Shown here: in pieces, positions 41,455 to 50,437 of the stretch
Position numbering within the stretch: position 1 is the first letter of the stretch
Layout of the letters: every line of letters begins with the position of its first letter
DNA from: JAJPKK01 sp963807015
Lineage (GTDB): Bacteria > Pseudomonadota > Alphaproteobacteria > Rhizobiales > Xanthobacteraceae
Length of the DNA: 64,000 bases
NCBI GenBank assembly: GCA_963807015.1
Contig: CAWEAS010000008.1
Location: 372,001 to 436,000, forward strand
Direction: 5' to 3'
The notes under the pieces: generated by a model
Told to the model about the DNA's origin: nothing
Databases searched by the model: none
Seen by the model: only the letters and a program-made list of their open reading frames with translations
Position numbers and translations under genes: made by a program

Positions 41455-42786
41455 CTAAATGCGCGCCGCCTTGAAGAACCGGTTCTCAGGCCGTGGCAGC
41501 CCCAGATTCTCCCGCAGCGTCTTGCCTTCGTACTCGCGGCGAAAGATGCCGCGCCGCTGCAGTTCCGGGATGACGAGGTCGACGAATTCGTCGAGACCGC
41601 CGGGCAAATGAGAGAACTGGATGATGAAGCCGTCGCTCGCTTCGGTGACGAGCCATTCCTCCATCTCGTCGGCGATCGTCTTCGGCGTGCCGATGAACTC
41701 GAGCCCCGAATGGCCGCCGATCCGCTGGGCAAGCTGGCGCACCGTCAGGTTCTCGCTGCGAGCCAGATTGATCGCGCGCTCGCGGGCGCTCTTGCTGGCA
41801 TTGCTTTCGGGGATGTCGGGCAGCGGGCCGTCGGGGTCGAAGCCCGATGCGTCGTGACCGAGGGCGATCGACAGCGAGGCGATGCCGCTGTCGTAATGCA
41901 CGAGACTGTCGAGCCGCGCGCGCTTCTTGCGGGCACCCTCGGCGGTCTCGCCAATCACGACGAAGGCCGCCGGCAGAATTGTCATGTGATCGCGCGAGCG
42001 CCCGACTTTCTCCATGCGCGCCTTTACGTCGGCATAGAAGCTACGGCCCGCGGCGACATTCGGCTGAGCCGTAAATACCGCTTCCGCGGTCTCGGCGGCG
42101 ATCTGGCGTCCCGCGTCGGACGCGCCCGCCTGCACCACCACCGGCCAACCCTGGATCGGGCGCGCGACATTGAGCGGTCCGCGCACCGAGAGATATTTTC
42201 CCTTGTGATTGAGCACGTGCATCTTGGCGGGATCGAAATAGACGCCGTTCTCGACGTCGCGAACGAAGGCATCGTCCGCCCAGCTGTCCCACAGTCCGGT
42301 GACGACATCGAAAAACTCGCGAGCCCGGCGGTAACGCTCGGCATGCTCCATGTGATCGTCGAGACCGAAATTACGCGCGGCGTCGGGATTGGACGTAGTG
42401 ACGAGATTCCAGCCGGCGCGGCCGCCGCTCAGATGATCAAGCGAAGCGAACTTGCGGGCGACATGATAGGGCTGTTCGAACGTGGTGGAAGCCGTCGCGA
42501 CGAGGCCGAGATGCTCGGTCACCATCGCAAGCGCGGGCAAGAGCGTCAGCGGGTCGAACGACGTCACCGTATGGCTGTGCATCAACGCCTTGGCCGGCAT
42601 GTTCAGCACGGCAAGATGATCGGCCATGAAGAATGCATCGAAGCGCCCGCTCTCGAGCTTTTGGGCAAAGCGCGTGATGTGGCCGATGTTGAAGTTCGCA
42701 TCGGGATAAGCGCCGGGATAGCGCCAAGCGCCGGTGTGGATCGTCGTCGGCCGCATGAAAGCGCCGAGGTGCAATTGCTTGGTCAA
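41455..42786 (-). CDS. LLM-class FMN-dependent monooxygenase (NtaA/DszA-like), TTG start
   Basis: A TTG at 42786 preceded by AGGAG eight bases upstream gives TKQLHLGAFMRPTTIHTGAW, the usual family N-terminus; the frame is open far upstream but unrelated. 443 residues. TIM-barrel landmarks: FDAFFMADHLAVL, GGRAGWNLVTTSNPDAARNF, WPVVVQAGASDAGRQIAAE, and SGLEFIGTPKTIADEMEEWL near the end. A two-component enzyme needing reduced FMN from a reductase not encoded nearby. It sits between the MmgE/PrpD and the ring-opening amidohydrolase genes, consistent with an N-heterocycle or herbicide-like substrate (inference). Confidence 0.9.
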   Translation of the reverse strand: MTKQLHLGAFMRPTTIHTGAWRYPGAYPDANFNIGHITRFAQKLESGRFDAFFMADHLAVLNMPAKALMHSHTVTSFDPLTLLPALAMVTEHLGLVATASTTFEQPYHVARKFASLDHLSGGRAGWNLVTTSNPDAARNFGLDDHMEHAERYRRAREFFDVVTGLWDSWADDAFVRDVENGVYFDPAKMHVLNHKGKYLSVRGPLNVARPIQGWPVVVQAGASDAGRQIAAETAEAVFTAQPNVAAGRSFYADVKARMEKVGRSRDHMTILPAAFVVIGETAEGARKKRARLDSLVHYDSGIASLSIALGHDASGFDPDGPLPDIPESNASKSARERAINLARSENLTVRQLAQRIGGHSGLEFIGTPKTIADEMEEWLVTEASDGFIIQFSHLPGGLDEFVDLVIPELQRRGIFRREYEGKTLRENLGLPRPENRFFKAARI

Positions 42787-42964
42787 TGCGTGCTCTCCTG
42801 TCGCGCGGCCGGCAGCGCGTCGGACTAGGCTGACACGCAAGGGAGGTCTTGCGTCAAGTACGGCGACGTTTGGCGTCGCGCCGAGCGGCAAAATTCTTTC
42901 CCGCCCGCAGCAGAACGCAGCATGACGATGCTGTCGTCGATGCTGCCATGCTCTGGCGGCAGAA

Positions 42965-44359
42965 CTACTTCGCGGAAGCGTCCACCACGACGCGGACATC
43001 GGGACAGGAGTCGATGTCCCACAGTTGATCGCGCAGCGCAGAGGCGCGAGCGGGGCCGAGGACCGGTCCCACGATGTCATCGAACTTGGCACGCAGGCCC
43101 ACGTCATCGAGCGGCACGAGCCGCGAACCGAGCGCTTCGTCGGCCGCGCGCGTGAACACGCCGCGCGTCGTGGTGACCTTGACACGCGCGGGACGCAGGT
43201 TCGGATAGAGGCGGTCGGTCTCCGGCGTTGCCGTGACATGGAGCTTGCGGGCGATCTCCGCGAAGGCCGGATCGCGGCGCACATCGTCGGCGAAATAAGC
43301 GATGCTGATCGCCCGGAAGCGCAGCGCAAGGCCCATGAGATAGGGAAAACTCAGTTGCGCGCTGGCGTAATCGTCCCAGCCTGTATGCGCATGCTCGGCG
43401 GCGATTCGGTAGGTGTCGACGTCGATGCGCGTCACTTCGTCGGGCACAATATTCTCGTCCGTGCACAGTCCCATCAGCGCCTCGATGGCCGGCTGGATAT
43501 GGCGGCAGCAGGCATAGGGCTTGATGTAGCAGTCGGTGATGCCGAACGCGGTCTGCGGCGGCAGGACGATTGGCCGTGCCTTGTCGATCCGGCCGAATGC
43601 GAACGCTTGCATGAAGCCGTCGCGGGATTCGATCACGCCGGGCGGCCCCTGCACGCCCTCGCGTGCGAGGAGCGCCGCCTGCAAGCCTTCACGCGAGGCG
43701 TGGCCCGCGTGCAGGCGCTTGACGTCGCCGCCCCCATTTACGAACGCGAACAGGCCGGCCGCGCTCGATGCCGCGAGGCCGAACGCATCGCTAATGCGCG
43801 ACGCCGGAAGGCCGACAAGCTTTGCCGTCGCCGCGGCGGCGCCAAACACCGCGCAGGCGCCGGTCGGGTGAAAGCCGCGCTGGCGCAGGTCGGGATGACA
43901 CGCACGGCCGATGGCAATCGCGGTCTCGTAGCCGGCGACGATCGCTTCGATCGCCGTCTTGCCGCTGATGCCTTGCTCGTAACCCTTGGCAAGCACGGCC
44001 GGGACGACGGTGCAGCCGGGATGCACCGAGCCTTGACGAAAGCCGTCGTCAAGCTCGATGCCGTGGGCCGCGGTACCGCCCAGGAAGGCCGCATCGAGGA
44101 GATCGGCGCGGCGCGCACGTCCCGGCACCGGGATCCGGCCGGCGGGGCGTACCGCGGCGAGCACCGCCTCGGCGCGGGTCGCGACATCGCCGCCGGCGCC
44201 CGAGATCATGACGCCGACCGTGTCGAGCAAATGCCGCCGCGCATAGTGGCGGACCTCGTCATCGAGCGCCTCATGACGAAGCGCCGCGACGAACGCGCAC
44301 AGTGCATCAGTCGCGCCAGCCGCGGGCTGCAGGGTGTGGATCGCTTCGGCTTGCGACAT
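42965..44359 (-). CDS. MmgE/PrpD family protein (2-methylcitrate dehydratase-like)
   Basis: 464 residues. Family marks: the all-helical N-terminal domain with ARRHLLDTVGVMISG, GTAAHGIELDDGFRQGSVHPG (active-site region with His/Asp), HPTGACAVFGAAAATAKLVG and VKRLHAGHASREG, then the smaller domain with IKPYACCRHIQPAIEAL. Includes 2-methylcitrate dehydratase and other dehydratases or isomerases such as cis-aconitate decarboxylase. With no methylcitrate cycle genes around it, a role in the local catabolic block is more likely. Substrate unknown. Confidence 0.9.
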   Translation of the reverse strand: MSQAEAIHTLQPAAGATDALCAFVAALRHEALDDEVRHYARRHLLDTVGVMISGAGGDVATRAEAVLAAVRPAGRIPVPGRARRADLLDAAFLGGTAAHGIELDDGFRQGSVHPGCTVVPAVLAKGYEQGISGKTAIEAIVAGYETAIAIGRACHPDLRQRGFHPTGACAVFGAAAATAKLVGLPASRISDAFGLAASSAAGLFAFVNGGGDVKRLHAGHASREGLQAALLAREGVQGPPGVIESRDGFMQAFAFGRIDKARPIVLPPQTAFGITDCYIKPYACCRHIQPAIEALMGLCTDENIVPDEVTRIDVDTYRIAAEHAHTGWDDYASAQLSFPYLMGLALRFRAISIAYFADDVRRDPAFAEIARKLHVTATPETDRLYPNLRPARVKVTTTRGVFTRAADEALGSRLVPLDDVGLRAKFDDIVGPVLGPARASALRDQLWDIDSCPDVRVVVDASAK

Positions 44360-44452
44360 GGGGCGCTCCGGTTTCGAAAGGATGTAGGGCGGACCAACGT
44401 AGCGTAATCGTGCTCCGCTGTCGCCCGCAGCGGAGGAGCTCGCGAAGGGTCA

Positions 44453-46741
44453 TCACGCTGCCGGTTGGCCGGATTGTGACCTCACGCGTATCAGCGCGTC
44501 GACCGCGACGACGCCCTCGCCCTCGCGCCGCACGATGAGCGGATTGATTTCAGCGTCGACCACGGTGGGCTCGGCGGCAAGCTGCGACAGCGCCACGATT
44601 GCCTGCGCGAACGCGACGATATCGCCCGGCGGCTTGCCGCGATAGCCAGCGAGCACCTTGAGCCCTCGCACCTCGGCGATCATTTCGTGGGCGGTGTCGA
44701 GATCGACCGGGGCACGCCGAAGGCTGCGGTCGCGATAGATTTCCGTGAAGACGCCGCCTGCGGCCACCATCACCAGCGGCCCGACATCGCGATCGACCCG
44801 GTAGCCGATCAAAACCTCGCCGACGCCGCCGATCATCGGCTGGACGAGGACCCGCCGCGCCTGCGGCAGCCGCGCTCGCATCGTCGCCATGGCGGCGTGG
44901 AGTGCGGGCGGATCGCCGATGCCCAGCATAACGCCGCCGACATCGGATTTATGCGTAATCTCGGCGGCAAGCACTTTCACCACGACCGGAAAGGCGAAAG
45001 GGAGAGCGGCGGGCGGCGGTGGGGCGATGATGTCGAACGCAACCGAGGGCGCATGCGCGATGCCCACCCGATCGAAGATGTCATAGGCCTCGAGTTCGTC
45101 GAGGGTACAGATGGGATTTTGCTCAGCCTGACCGCGGCTGATGCCGAGCATCTTCTCCCCTCCCCCTTGTGGGGAGGGGTCGGGGGTGGGGGTCGGGAGA
45201 TGTGGCACATCTTGGCCAAAACCTCGCGACCCCCCACCCCGACCCTCCCCCGCAAGGGGGGAGGGAGAAGGCGCCGCCTCATATCTTGCACCGCTGCCAC
45301 CCCCTCCCGCCCGCTGCGCGGGCGACCTCCCCCCTCCAGGGGGAGGTGAGGAGAGCCGCGGCACGCGGCGCGTCAGTGCCGCGGCGGCCGCATCGGCGCA
45401 GGCTTCAGGCGTGTAGAAATTGGCAATGCCCGCCTTGCCGAGCGCGACGCGCGCCTGCGGCGCATCGGGCACGAGGAAGACGGCGAGCGGCGCGGCGGCG
45501 CCCGTCTTTGCGCAATCGATGATCGGCTGCACCGCGAGCTCGGGATGGAATCGCGCCGAGGAGCCCACCACGACAATGACGAGATCGAACTCGGGCGCCG
45601 TCGTCAGAATGTCGAGCGCCGCCTTCATCACGTCGTAGCGCGCCCCGGCGAGCGTGAGGTCGATGAGCCGCGCGCGGGCGACGACAATGCCGGCCCCAGC
45701 AAGGCGCGCATACGTCGCCTCGCTTGGCGGCACGATCTCGACGCCGCGGCTCGCGAGCGGGTCGATCACCATGGCGGCGCCGCCGGCCGTGGTGGTGACC
45801 ACGGCAGCCCGCGGCGCGCGTTCGCGCCGCCGCGGCGGGATGCGGACGAGCAACGGCAGGCCTTCGATCAAGGCTGACATCGTCTCGACCCGCGCGATGC
45901 CGCAATCCCGCAGGAAGGCGTCGGCAACGTCGTCCTCGCCGGCAAGCGCGCCGGTGTGGGTCACGGCAAGTTCGCGCGCCGCTTCCGAGCGGCCGAGCTT
46001 ATAGGCGAGCACCGGCTTGCCGGCCGCGGCAGCGCCCGCGGCAAAAGCCGCGAGCTTGTCCGCATGGCGCAGTGTCTCGAGGAAGAGGACGAAGCCGTCG
46101 ATCTGCGGGTCGTCGAGCATCGCGGCGCAGATTTCGCCGAGCGACAGGTCGACCTCGTTGCCGACCGACACCAGCGCGGCAAAGTCGATGCCGCAGGCTT
46201 TGCCGCGCGACAGGAACGTGCCGATCATGCCGCCGCTGTGGGACGCCGCGAAGATGCGGCCGGGCTTGAGGTCTTTTTCCTCGAATGCGGCGTTGGCGGT
46301 GAGAAAGCTGCCGGTGCGCAGGTCGACGATGCCGAGGCTCGACGGGCCGACAATGCGCATGCCGGTTTGCGCGACGATCTCGCGCAGCCGGTCTTCGCGC
46401 GCGCGGCCGCCCTCACCGGTTTCCGCAAAGCCATCGGTGAGCACCGTCGCCGCTTTGACGCCGAGGCGTCCGCACGCCTCGATGGCCTCCATCGCGGCGT
46501 CGGCGGGCGTCACGATGTAGGCGTGTTCCGGCACTTCCGGCAGCGCGTCGAGCGAGGGCCAGGCGCGCTCGCCCAGCACCTCGGCGCGCCGCGCATTGAT
46601 GGGGTAAATGCGGCCCTGATAGCCAGCCTGGCGCAAATACTTCAGCGGCCGTCCCGTCGCCTTGCCGGCGTCGTTCGACTGGCCGATCACCGCGACTGAG
46701 GCCGGCGCAAACAGGATTTGGCGGAGCGGCGCGATGCTCAT
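44453..46741 (-). CDS. ADP-forming acyl-CoA synthetase (acetate-CoA ligase family), with repeat-coded linker
   Basis: Start at 46741 (MSIAPLRQIL) after GAGGTG. 762 residues, about 60 more than usual. Domain order: CoA-binding (SVAVIGQSNDAGKATGRPLK), ligase domains including the phospho-His region (ASHSGGMIGTFLSRGKACGI ... VTHTGALAGED), then ATP-grasp (FPVVVKVLAAEITHKSDVGG, VVDAEINPLIVRREGEG). Between them, residues about 463-530, lies a Pro/Gly-rich linker (PSPSPLAGEGRGGG, TPTPDPSPQGGGEK) encoded by palindromic repeats. It would form or cleave an acyl-CoA at the expense of ATP. Same strand as MmgE/PrpD. Confidence 0.9.
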   Translation of the reverse strand: MSIAPLRQILFAPASVAVIGQSNDAGKATGRPLKYLRQAGYQGRIYPINARRAEVLGERAWPSLDALPEVPEHAYIVTPADAAMEAIEACGRLGVKAATVLTDGFAETGEGGRAREDRLREIVAQTGMRIVGPSSLGIVDLRTGSFLTANAAFEEKDLKPGRIFAASHSGGMIGTFLSRGKACGIDFAALVSVGNEVDLSLGEICAAMLDDPQIDGFVLFLETLRHADKLAAFAAGAAAAGKPVLAYKLGRSEAARELAVTHTGALAGEDDVADAFLRDCGIARVETMSALIEGLPLLVRIPPRRRERAPRAAVVTTTAGGAAMVIDPLASRGVEIVPPSEATYARLAGAGIVVARARLIDLTLAGARYDVMKAALDILTTAPEFDLVIVVVGSSARFHPELAVQPIIDCAKTGAAAPLAVFLVPDAPQARVALGKAGIANFYTPEACADAAAAALTRRVPRLSSPPPGGGRSPAQRAGGGGSGARYEAAPSPSPLAGEGRGGGSRGFGQDVPHLPTPTPDPSPQGGGEKMLGISRGQAEQNPICTLDELEAYDIFDRVGIAHAPSVAFDIIAPPPPAALPFAFPVVVKVLAAEITHKSDVGGVMLGIGDPPALHAAMATMRARLPQARRVLVQPMIGGVGEVLIGYRVDRDVGPLVMVAAGGVFTEIYRDRSLRRAPVDLDTAHEMIAEVRGLKVLAGYRGKPPGDIVAFAQAIVALSQLAAEPTVVDAEINPLIVRREGEGVVAVDALIRVRSQSGQPAA
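45150..45350 (+). repeat. Cluster of CCCTCCCCC palindromes inside the acyl-CoA synthetase gene
   Basis: CCCCTCCCCCTTGTGGGGAG near 45156 pairs with a complementary copy near 45245 (CCCTCCCCCGCAAGGGGGGA), each half also being a palindrome; a third one (CCCCTCCCGCCCGCTGCGCG, then CCCCCCTCCAGGGGGAGG) follows at about 45300-45345. The whole block is read in frame by the minus-strand gene. Confidence 0.9.
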
Positions 46742-46828
46742 GTCACCTCGCTCCCGTCGCAAAGGTGATTGCAGCCAAGAACTGATGTCGATCCATCGCG
46801 GAAAAGTAAGCCATTCGCCGCAAAAAAC

Positions 46829-47722
46829 TCAGCCGAAGCCGAACAGGCGGGCCGGATTGTCGGCGAGGATGCGACGGCGCGTTGCGGCATCGGGGGCCCA
46901 CTCGATGAGCTTGTTGTAGAGCATGATGGTGCCGACCTTGTCATGAAACGACAGGTGCGGGTAGTCGCTGCCCCAGATCACGCGGTCGGGTGCGGCTTCG
47001 ATCAGCGCCTGAGCGAACGGTTTCACGTCGGCGAAGCTCGGGTCCTGGGAGAACCGATAGATACCGGTGAGCTTCACCCAGCAGCGTCCCGTGCCATCGG
47101 TGACGAGCCCAAGGAACTCGCGAAAGCCCGGCTGCTCAACGCCGTCGCGCGCCGGAAACAGGCCCATATGCGCGACCGTGAACTCGACCGGCAATTTCCG
47201 CAGCGTCGGCATCAGCTCGGAGATCAGCCACCCCGGCAGCAGCAGGTCGAGATGCCAGCCGAGGCGGCGGCAGATCGCGGCACTGCGCGTGATCTTCGGA
47301 CGCAGCGCGTCGGCGAGCCCCGCCTCCGGTTTGCGGATCGGTGAAATATTGATGCGCACGCCGCGCACCCCGAGCGCATCCCAGCGCGCGAGTTCGGCAT
47401 CGTTCGGATGGACGTCGTCGAGATGGACGATGCCGCGACGCACGTCATGTGGGAGTGCCGCCATCCCATCGAGCATGCAGGAATTGTCGAGCCCATAGGC
47501 GCTCGGCTGCACCAGCACGAATCGCTCGAAGCCGAGCCGTCGCGCCTGCGCGAGATAGTCTTCGAGCGGCGCATAGGGCGGCGCGTAGCGCAGGTCATCA
47601 CCGACGTGGGCGTACTTGCCGGCCGGACCAAAAATGTGAAAATGCGCATCGCACGCCAGCGCGGGCGCGGCGAAGGCGGGCTCAAGGCCCTCATCAGGAT
47701 GTTGCGGCATCGGGAGCATCAT
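46829..47722 (-). CDS. TIM-barrel amidohydrolase (amidohydrolase-2 family, PDC-hydrolase-like)
   Basis: 297 residues. HxH metal motif near the N-terminus (CDAHFHIFGP), conserved VLVQPSAYGLDNSCMLDGM, the barrel strand WHLDLLLPG, VAHMGLF, and WGSDYPHLSF with the catalytic Asp; ends with NPARLFGFG as usual. Closest style is 2-pyrone-4,6-dicarboxylate lactonase (LigI) and related hydrolases of aromatic catabolism. It is the first gene of the minus-strand catabolic block, with 87 bases to the acyl-CoA synthetase, and is divergent from the VOC gene. Start could be Met1 or Met2. Confidence 0.9.
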   Translation of the reverse strand: MMLPMPQHPDEGLEPAFAAPALACDAHFHIFGPAGKYAHVGDDLRYAPPYAPLEDYLAQARRLGFERFVLVQPSAYGLDNSCMLDGMAALPHDVRRGIVHLDDVHPNDAELARWDALGVRGVRINISPIRKPEAGLADALRPKITRSAAICRRLGWHLDLLLPGWLISELMPTLRKLPVEFTVAHMGLFPARDGVEQPGFREFLGLVTDGTGRCWVKLTGIYRFSQDPSFADVKPFAQALIEAAPDRVIWGSDYPHLSFHDKVGTIMLYNKLIEWAPDAATRRRILADNPARLFGFG

Positions 47723-47803
47723 CGGCGAGTGTCGCCGACAAGGAAGCCCGGCCGCGCGCCCACGTCAACCGCTTCCGATCTGGAAGCACCCGTTGGAGTC
47801 ACT

Positions 47804-48193
47804 ATGGCCCAGTTCACCTATGACCACATCCATTTGCGCAGCCCCGACCCGGAGGCCACCGCACAATATTACGAACGCATGTTCGGGGCCGAGGTGATCC
47901 GCACCATGCAGCAGGGCCAGCCGCGCATCGACCTCAAGCTTGGCGGCGCCAACATCTTCATCGCTCCGGTCGCGCCCGGCAGCGACGTCGGCCCGCCCCC
48001 GAAGACACCCTACCAGGGGCTCGACCATTTCGGCCTCTCGGTCAGCGGCATCGACGACATCGCCGCCGAGCTCAAGGCAAAAGGCGCCGAGTTCACGATG
48101 GAACCGACCACCGTCCGCCCCGGCACACGCGTCTGCTTCATCCGCGGCCCGCAAGGTGTCTCGATCGAACTGCTGGAACGCAAGGCGGGGTGA
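47804..48193 (+). CDS. VOC-family (glyoxalase/bleomycin resistance fold) protein
   Basis: ATG at 47804 with GGAG upstream; the longer frame back to 47408 overlaps the divergent hydrolase and is rejected. 129 residues with two beta-alpha-beta-beta-beta modules: YDHIHLRSPDPEATAQYYER and QGLDHFGLSVSGIDDIAAEL, and the metal-ligand positions His (IHL), His (DHFGLS) and Glu (VSIELLER). May be an isomerase, lyase or dioxygenase of the catabolic block. Followed after 154 bases by the aldolase/SDR gene on the same strand. Confidence 0.88.
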   Translation: MAQFTYDHIHLRSPDPEATAQYYERMFGAEVIRTMQQGQPRIDLKLGGANIFIAPVAPGSDVGPPPKTPYQGLDHFGLSVSGIDDIAAELKAKGAEFTMEPTTVRPGTRVCFIRGPQGVSIELLERKAG

Positions 48194-48347
48194 GGCGCCC
48201 GGCGCTTTCACGGCAAATGGGTGCGTTCACCTACGTACTGCGCTGCGCCGACGGTATGACACGCGACGTTTCAGCGCCGACACCAGCGCCCTTGCCCGGC
48301 TGGGCAAAGCGATGCATATGGCTGCGCGAATCGCAGGAGAGCCGCGC

Positions 48348-50402
48348 ATGCAAAGCCGCTATGTGACCGCGGATGCCGAGGCGACCGTGGCGCGCTATGG
48401 CAACGTGCCGCGCGATCTCGCGTTGCGCGTCTACACGACGCAGCTTCTCGGTTCCGATCCGCGCCTCGTGCTCCATGGCGGCGGCAATACCTCGGTGAAG
48501 ACGCGCCTCCCCGACCTCATGGGCCGAGACGTCGACGTGCTGTGCGTCAAGGGCTCCGGTGCCGACATGGCGGTGATCGAACCCGCCGGCCTGCCGGCGG
48601 TGCGACTCGACGAGCTCCGCCTGCTGCTCCGCACGCGCGAGAGCATGAGCGACGAGGACATGGTGCGGGCGCAGCGTGCGAACCTGCTCGACCCCATGGC
48701 GCCCAATCCTTCGGTCGAAACGCTGCTGCACGCCTTTGTGCCGCACAAGTTCGTCGACCACACCCACGCGACAGCGGTGTTGAGCCTTGTCGATCAGCCG
48801 GACGGCGAGGCCCGTGCAGCCGAGGTCTACGATAGCCGCCTGGCGATCGTGCCCTACATCATGCCGGGCTTTGCTCTCGCCAAGCGGGCGGCGCAGGCCT
48901 TCGAAGCGGCGCCGGGCGCGATCGGGCTCATCCTCCACAAGCATGGCATCTTCACCTTCGGCGACAGTGCCGAAGAGGCCTACGAGCGCATGATCGAGAT
49001 GGTCGCGCTCGCGGAAGCGCGGCTGCGCCGCGGCCGGCGCCCCGCGTTCGTGTCGGCGCAATTGCCGCAGGCCGCGATGGCGCTTGCCGAGGCCGCGCCG
49101 ATCATCCGCGGCGCCTGCAGCCTCAAGGAGACGGTCGAGGGCGCGTTCCGCCGGCTTATTCTGGATTTCCGCGGCAGCGACGCGGTCATGAATTTCGTCA
49201 ACGGCGCCGACGTCGCGAATTACGCGACCCGCGGCGTCGTAACGCCGGACCACACCATCCGCACCAAGGACTGGCCGCTGGTGCTCGCGGCGCCGCGCGA
49301 AGGTGGGGCAGAGGCGTTCGCGCCCGCCTGTCGCGAAGCTGTCGCGGCCTTCATCACCCATTACCGCGACTATTTCGAGCGCCACAACGCCCGCTGCGGC
49401 GGCGCGCGCAAGATGCTCGATCCGCTGCCGCGCGTCGTGCTGGTGCCGGGGCTCGGCCTGTTCGGCCTCGGCCGTAGCAAGAAGGACGCGCGGATCGCTG
49501 CCGATCTGGCCGAGGCCGCCGTCGAGGCAATCACCGACGCCGAGGCGACCGGCCACTTCGAGTCGATCTCGGAAGCGGACATGTTCGACGTGGAGTACTG
49601 GCCGCTCGAGCAGGCGAAGCTCGGCTCGGTCCGCGAGGGTCCCCTCGCGGGGCAGATCGCGGCGATCACCGGCGCCGCCGGCGCCATCGGCGCCGCGACC
49701 GCCAAGGCTTTCGCCGCGGCCGGGGCAGCGGTCGCGCTGCTCGACGTCGATCTCGAAGCGGCGCGGAAGATCGCGAAATCGATTGGTGGCGCGGCACTTG
49801 CCGTCGCTTGCGATGTGACCGACCGCGCCTCGGTCGACGCTGCGTTCGCAAAGGTTGCGGAGACTTTCGGCGGCCTCGATACCGTCGTCTCCAATGCCGG
49901 TGCAGCTTGGCAAGGGCGCATCGGCGAGGTCGACGAGGCGATCCTGCGCAAAAGCTTCGAACTCAATTTCTACGGCCACCAGCGCGTCGCCCAGGCGGCG
50001 GTGAAGATCATGCGGGCGCAAGGCACCGGCGGCTGCCTGTTGTTCAATGCCTCGAAGCAGGCGGTGAACCCGGGGCCGGATTTCGGCCCCTACGGCCTGC
50101 CGAAGGCGGCGACGCTCTTTCTGGCGCGCCAATACGCCCTCGACCATGGCGCCGACGGCATCCGCGCCAATGCCGTGAACGCCGACCGCGTCCGCTCGGG
50201 CCTGCTCACGCCGGCGATGGTCGCGGCTCGCTCCCAGGCCCGCGGCTTGAGCGAGAAGGACTACATGAGCGGCAACCTGCTTGGCCGTGAAGTGACTGCG
50301 GAAGACGTGGCGCAGGCCTTCCTCGCCCAGGCGCTCGCGCTCAAAACCACTGCCGACGTGATGACCGTCGACGGCGGCAACATCGCCGCCGCGCTGCGGT
50401 GA
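48348..50402 (+). CDS. Bifunctional class II aldolase / short-chain dehydrogenase (RhaD-like fusion)
   Basis: ATG at 48348 follows AGGAG; 684 residues. N-terminal class II aldolase (residues about 15-430): VLHGGGNTSVKT, zinc ligands in DHTHATAVLSL and HKHGIFTFG. C-terminal Rossmann SDR (about 430-684): nucleotide site ITGAAGAIGAATA, NAG in VVSNAGAAW, and YxxxK as YGLPKAA with a Ser in FNASK. Fusions like this act in rhamnose/fucose-type sugar breakdown (aldol cleavage, lactaldehyde oxidation). No sugar transporter of that pathway lies nearby, so the true substrate may be another 2-hydroxy or aldol compound. Confidence 0.92.
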   Translation: MQSRYVTADAEATVARYGNVPRDLALRVYTTQLLGSDPRLVLHGGGNTSVKTRLPDLMGRDVDVLCVKGSGADMAVIEPAGLPAVRLDELRLLLRTRESMSDEDMVRAQRANLLDPMAPNPSVETLLHAFVPHKFVDHTHATAVLSLVDQPDGEARAAEVYDSRLAIVPYIMPGFALAKRAAQAFEAAPGAIGLILHKHGIFTFGDSAEEAYERMIEMVALAEARLRRGRRPAFVSAQLPQAAMALAEAAPIIRGACSLKETVEGAFRRLILDFRGSDAVMNFVNGADVANYATRGVVTPDHTIRTKDWPLVLAAPREGGAEAFAPACREAVAAFITHYRDYFERHNARCGGARKMLDPLPRVVLVPGLGLFGLGRSKKDARIAADLAEAAVEAITDAEATGHFESISEADMFDVEYWPLEQAKLGSVREGPLAGQIAAITGAAGAIGAATAKAFAAAGAAVALLDVDLEAARKIAKSIGGAALAVACDVTDRASVDAAFAKVAETFGGLDTVVSNAGAAWQGRIGEVDEAILRKSFELNFYGHQRVAQAAVKIMRAQGTGGCLLFNASKQAVNPGPDFGPYGLPKAATLFLARQYALDHGADGIRANAVNADRVRSGLLTPAMVAARSQARGLSEKDYMSGNLLGREVTAEDVAQAFLAQALALKTTADVMTVDGGNIAAALR

Positions 50403-50413
50403 CCTCTTGCCAG

Positions 50414-50434
50414 CCCTCCCCGAAGGCGGGAGGG
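50414..50434. terminator. Hairpin between aldolase/SDR and solute-binding protein genes
   Basis: Arms CCCTCCC and GGGAGGG with a seven-base loop, lying between two convergent stop codons. No T run; might be a remnant of the CCCTCCC repeat family acting as a shared transcript end. Confidence 0.4.
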
Positions 50435-50437
50435 ACT

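Noticed and set aside
45150..45350. CRISPR-like or tandem repeat array
   Set aside because: The repeats are inverted palindromes without regular spacing or unique spacers, and no cas genes occur in the window.
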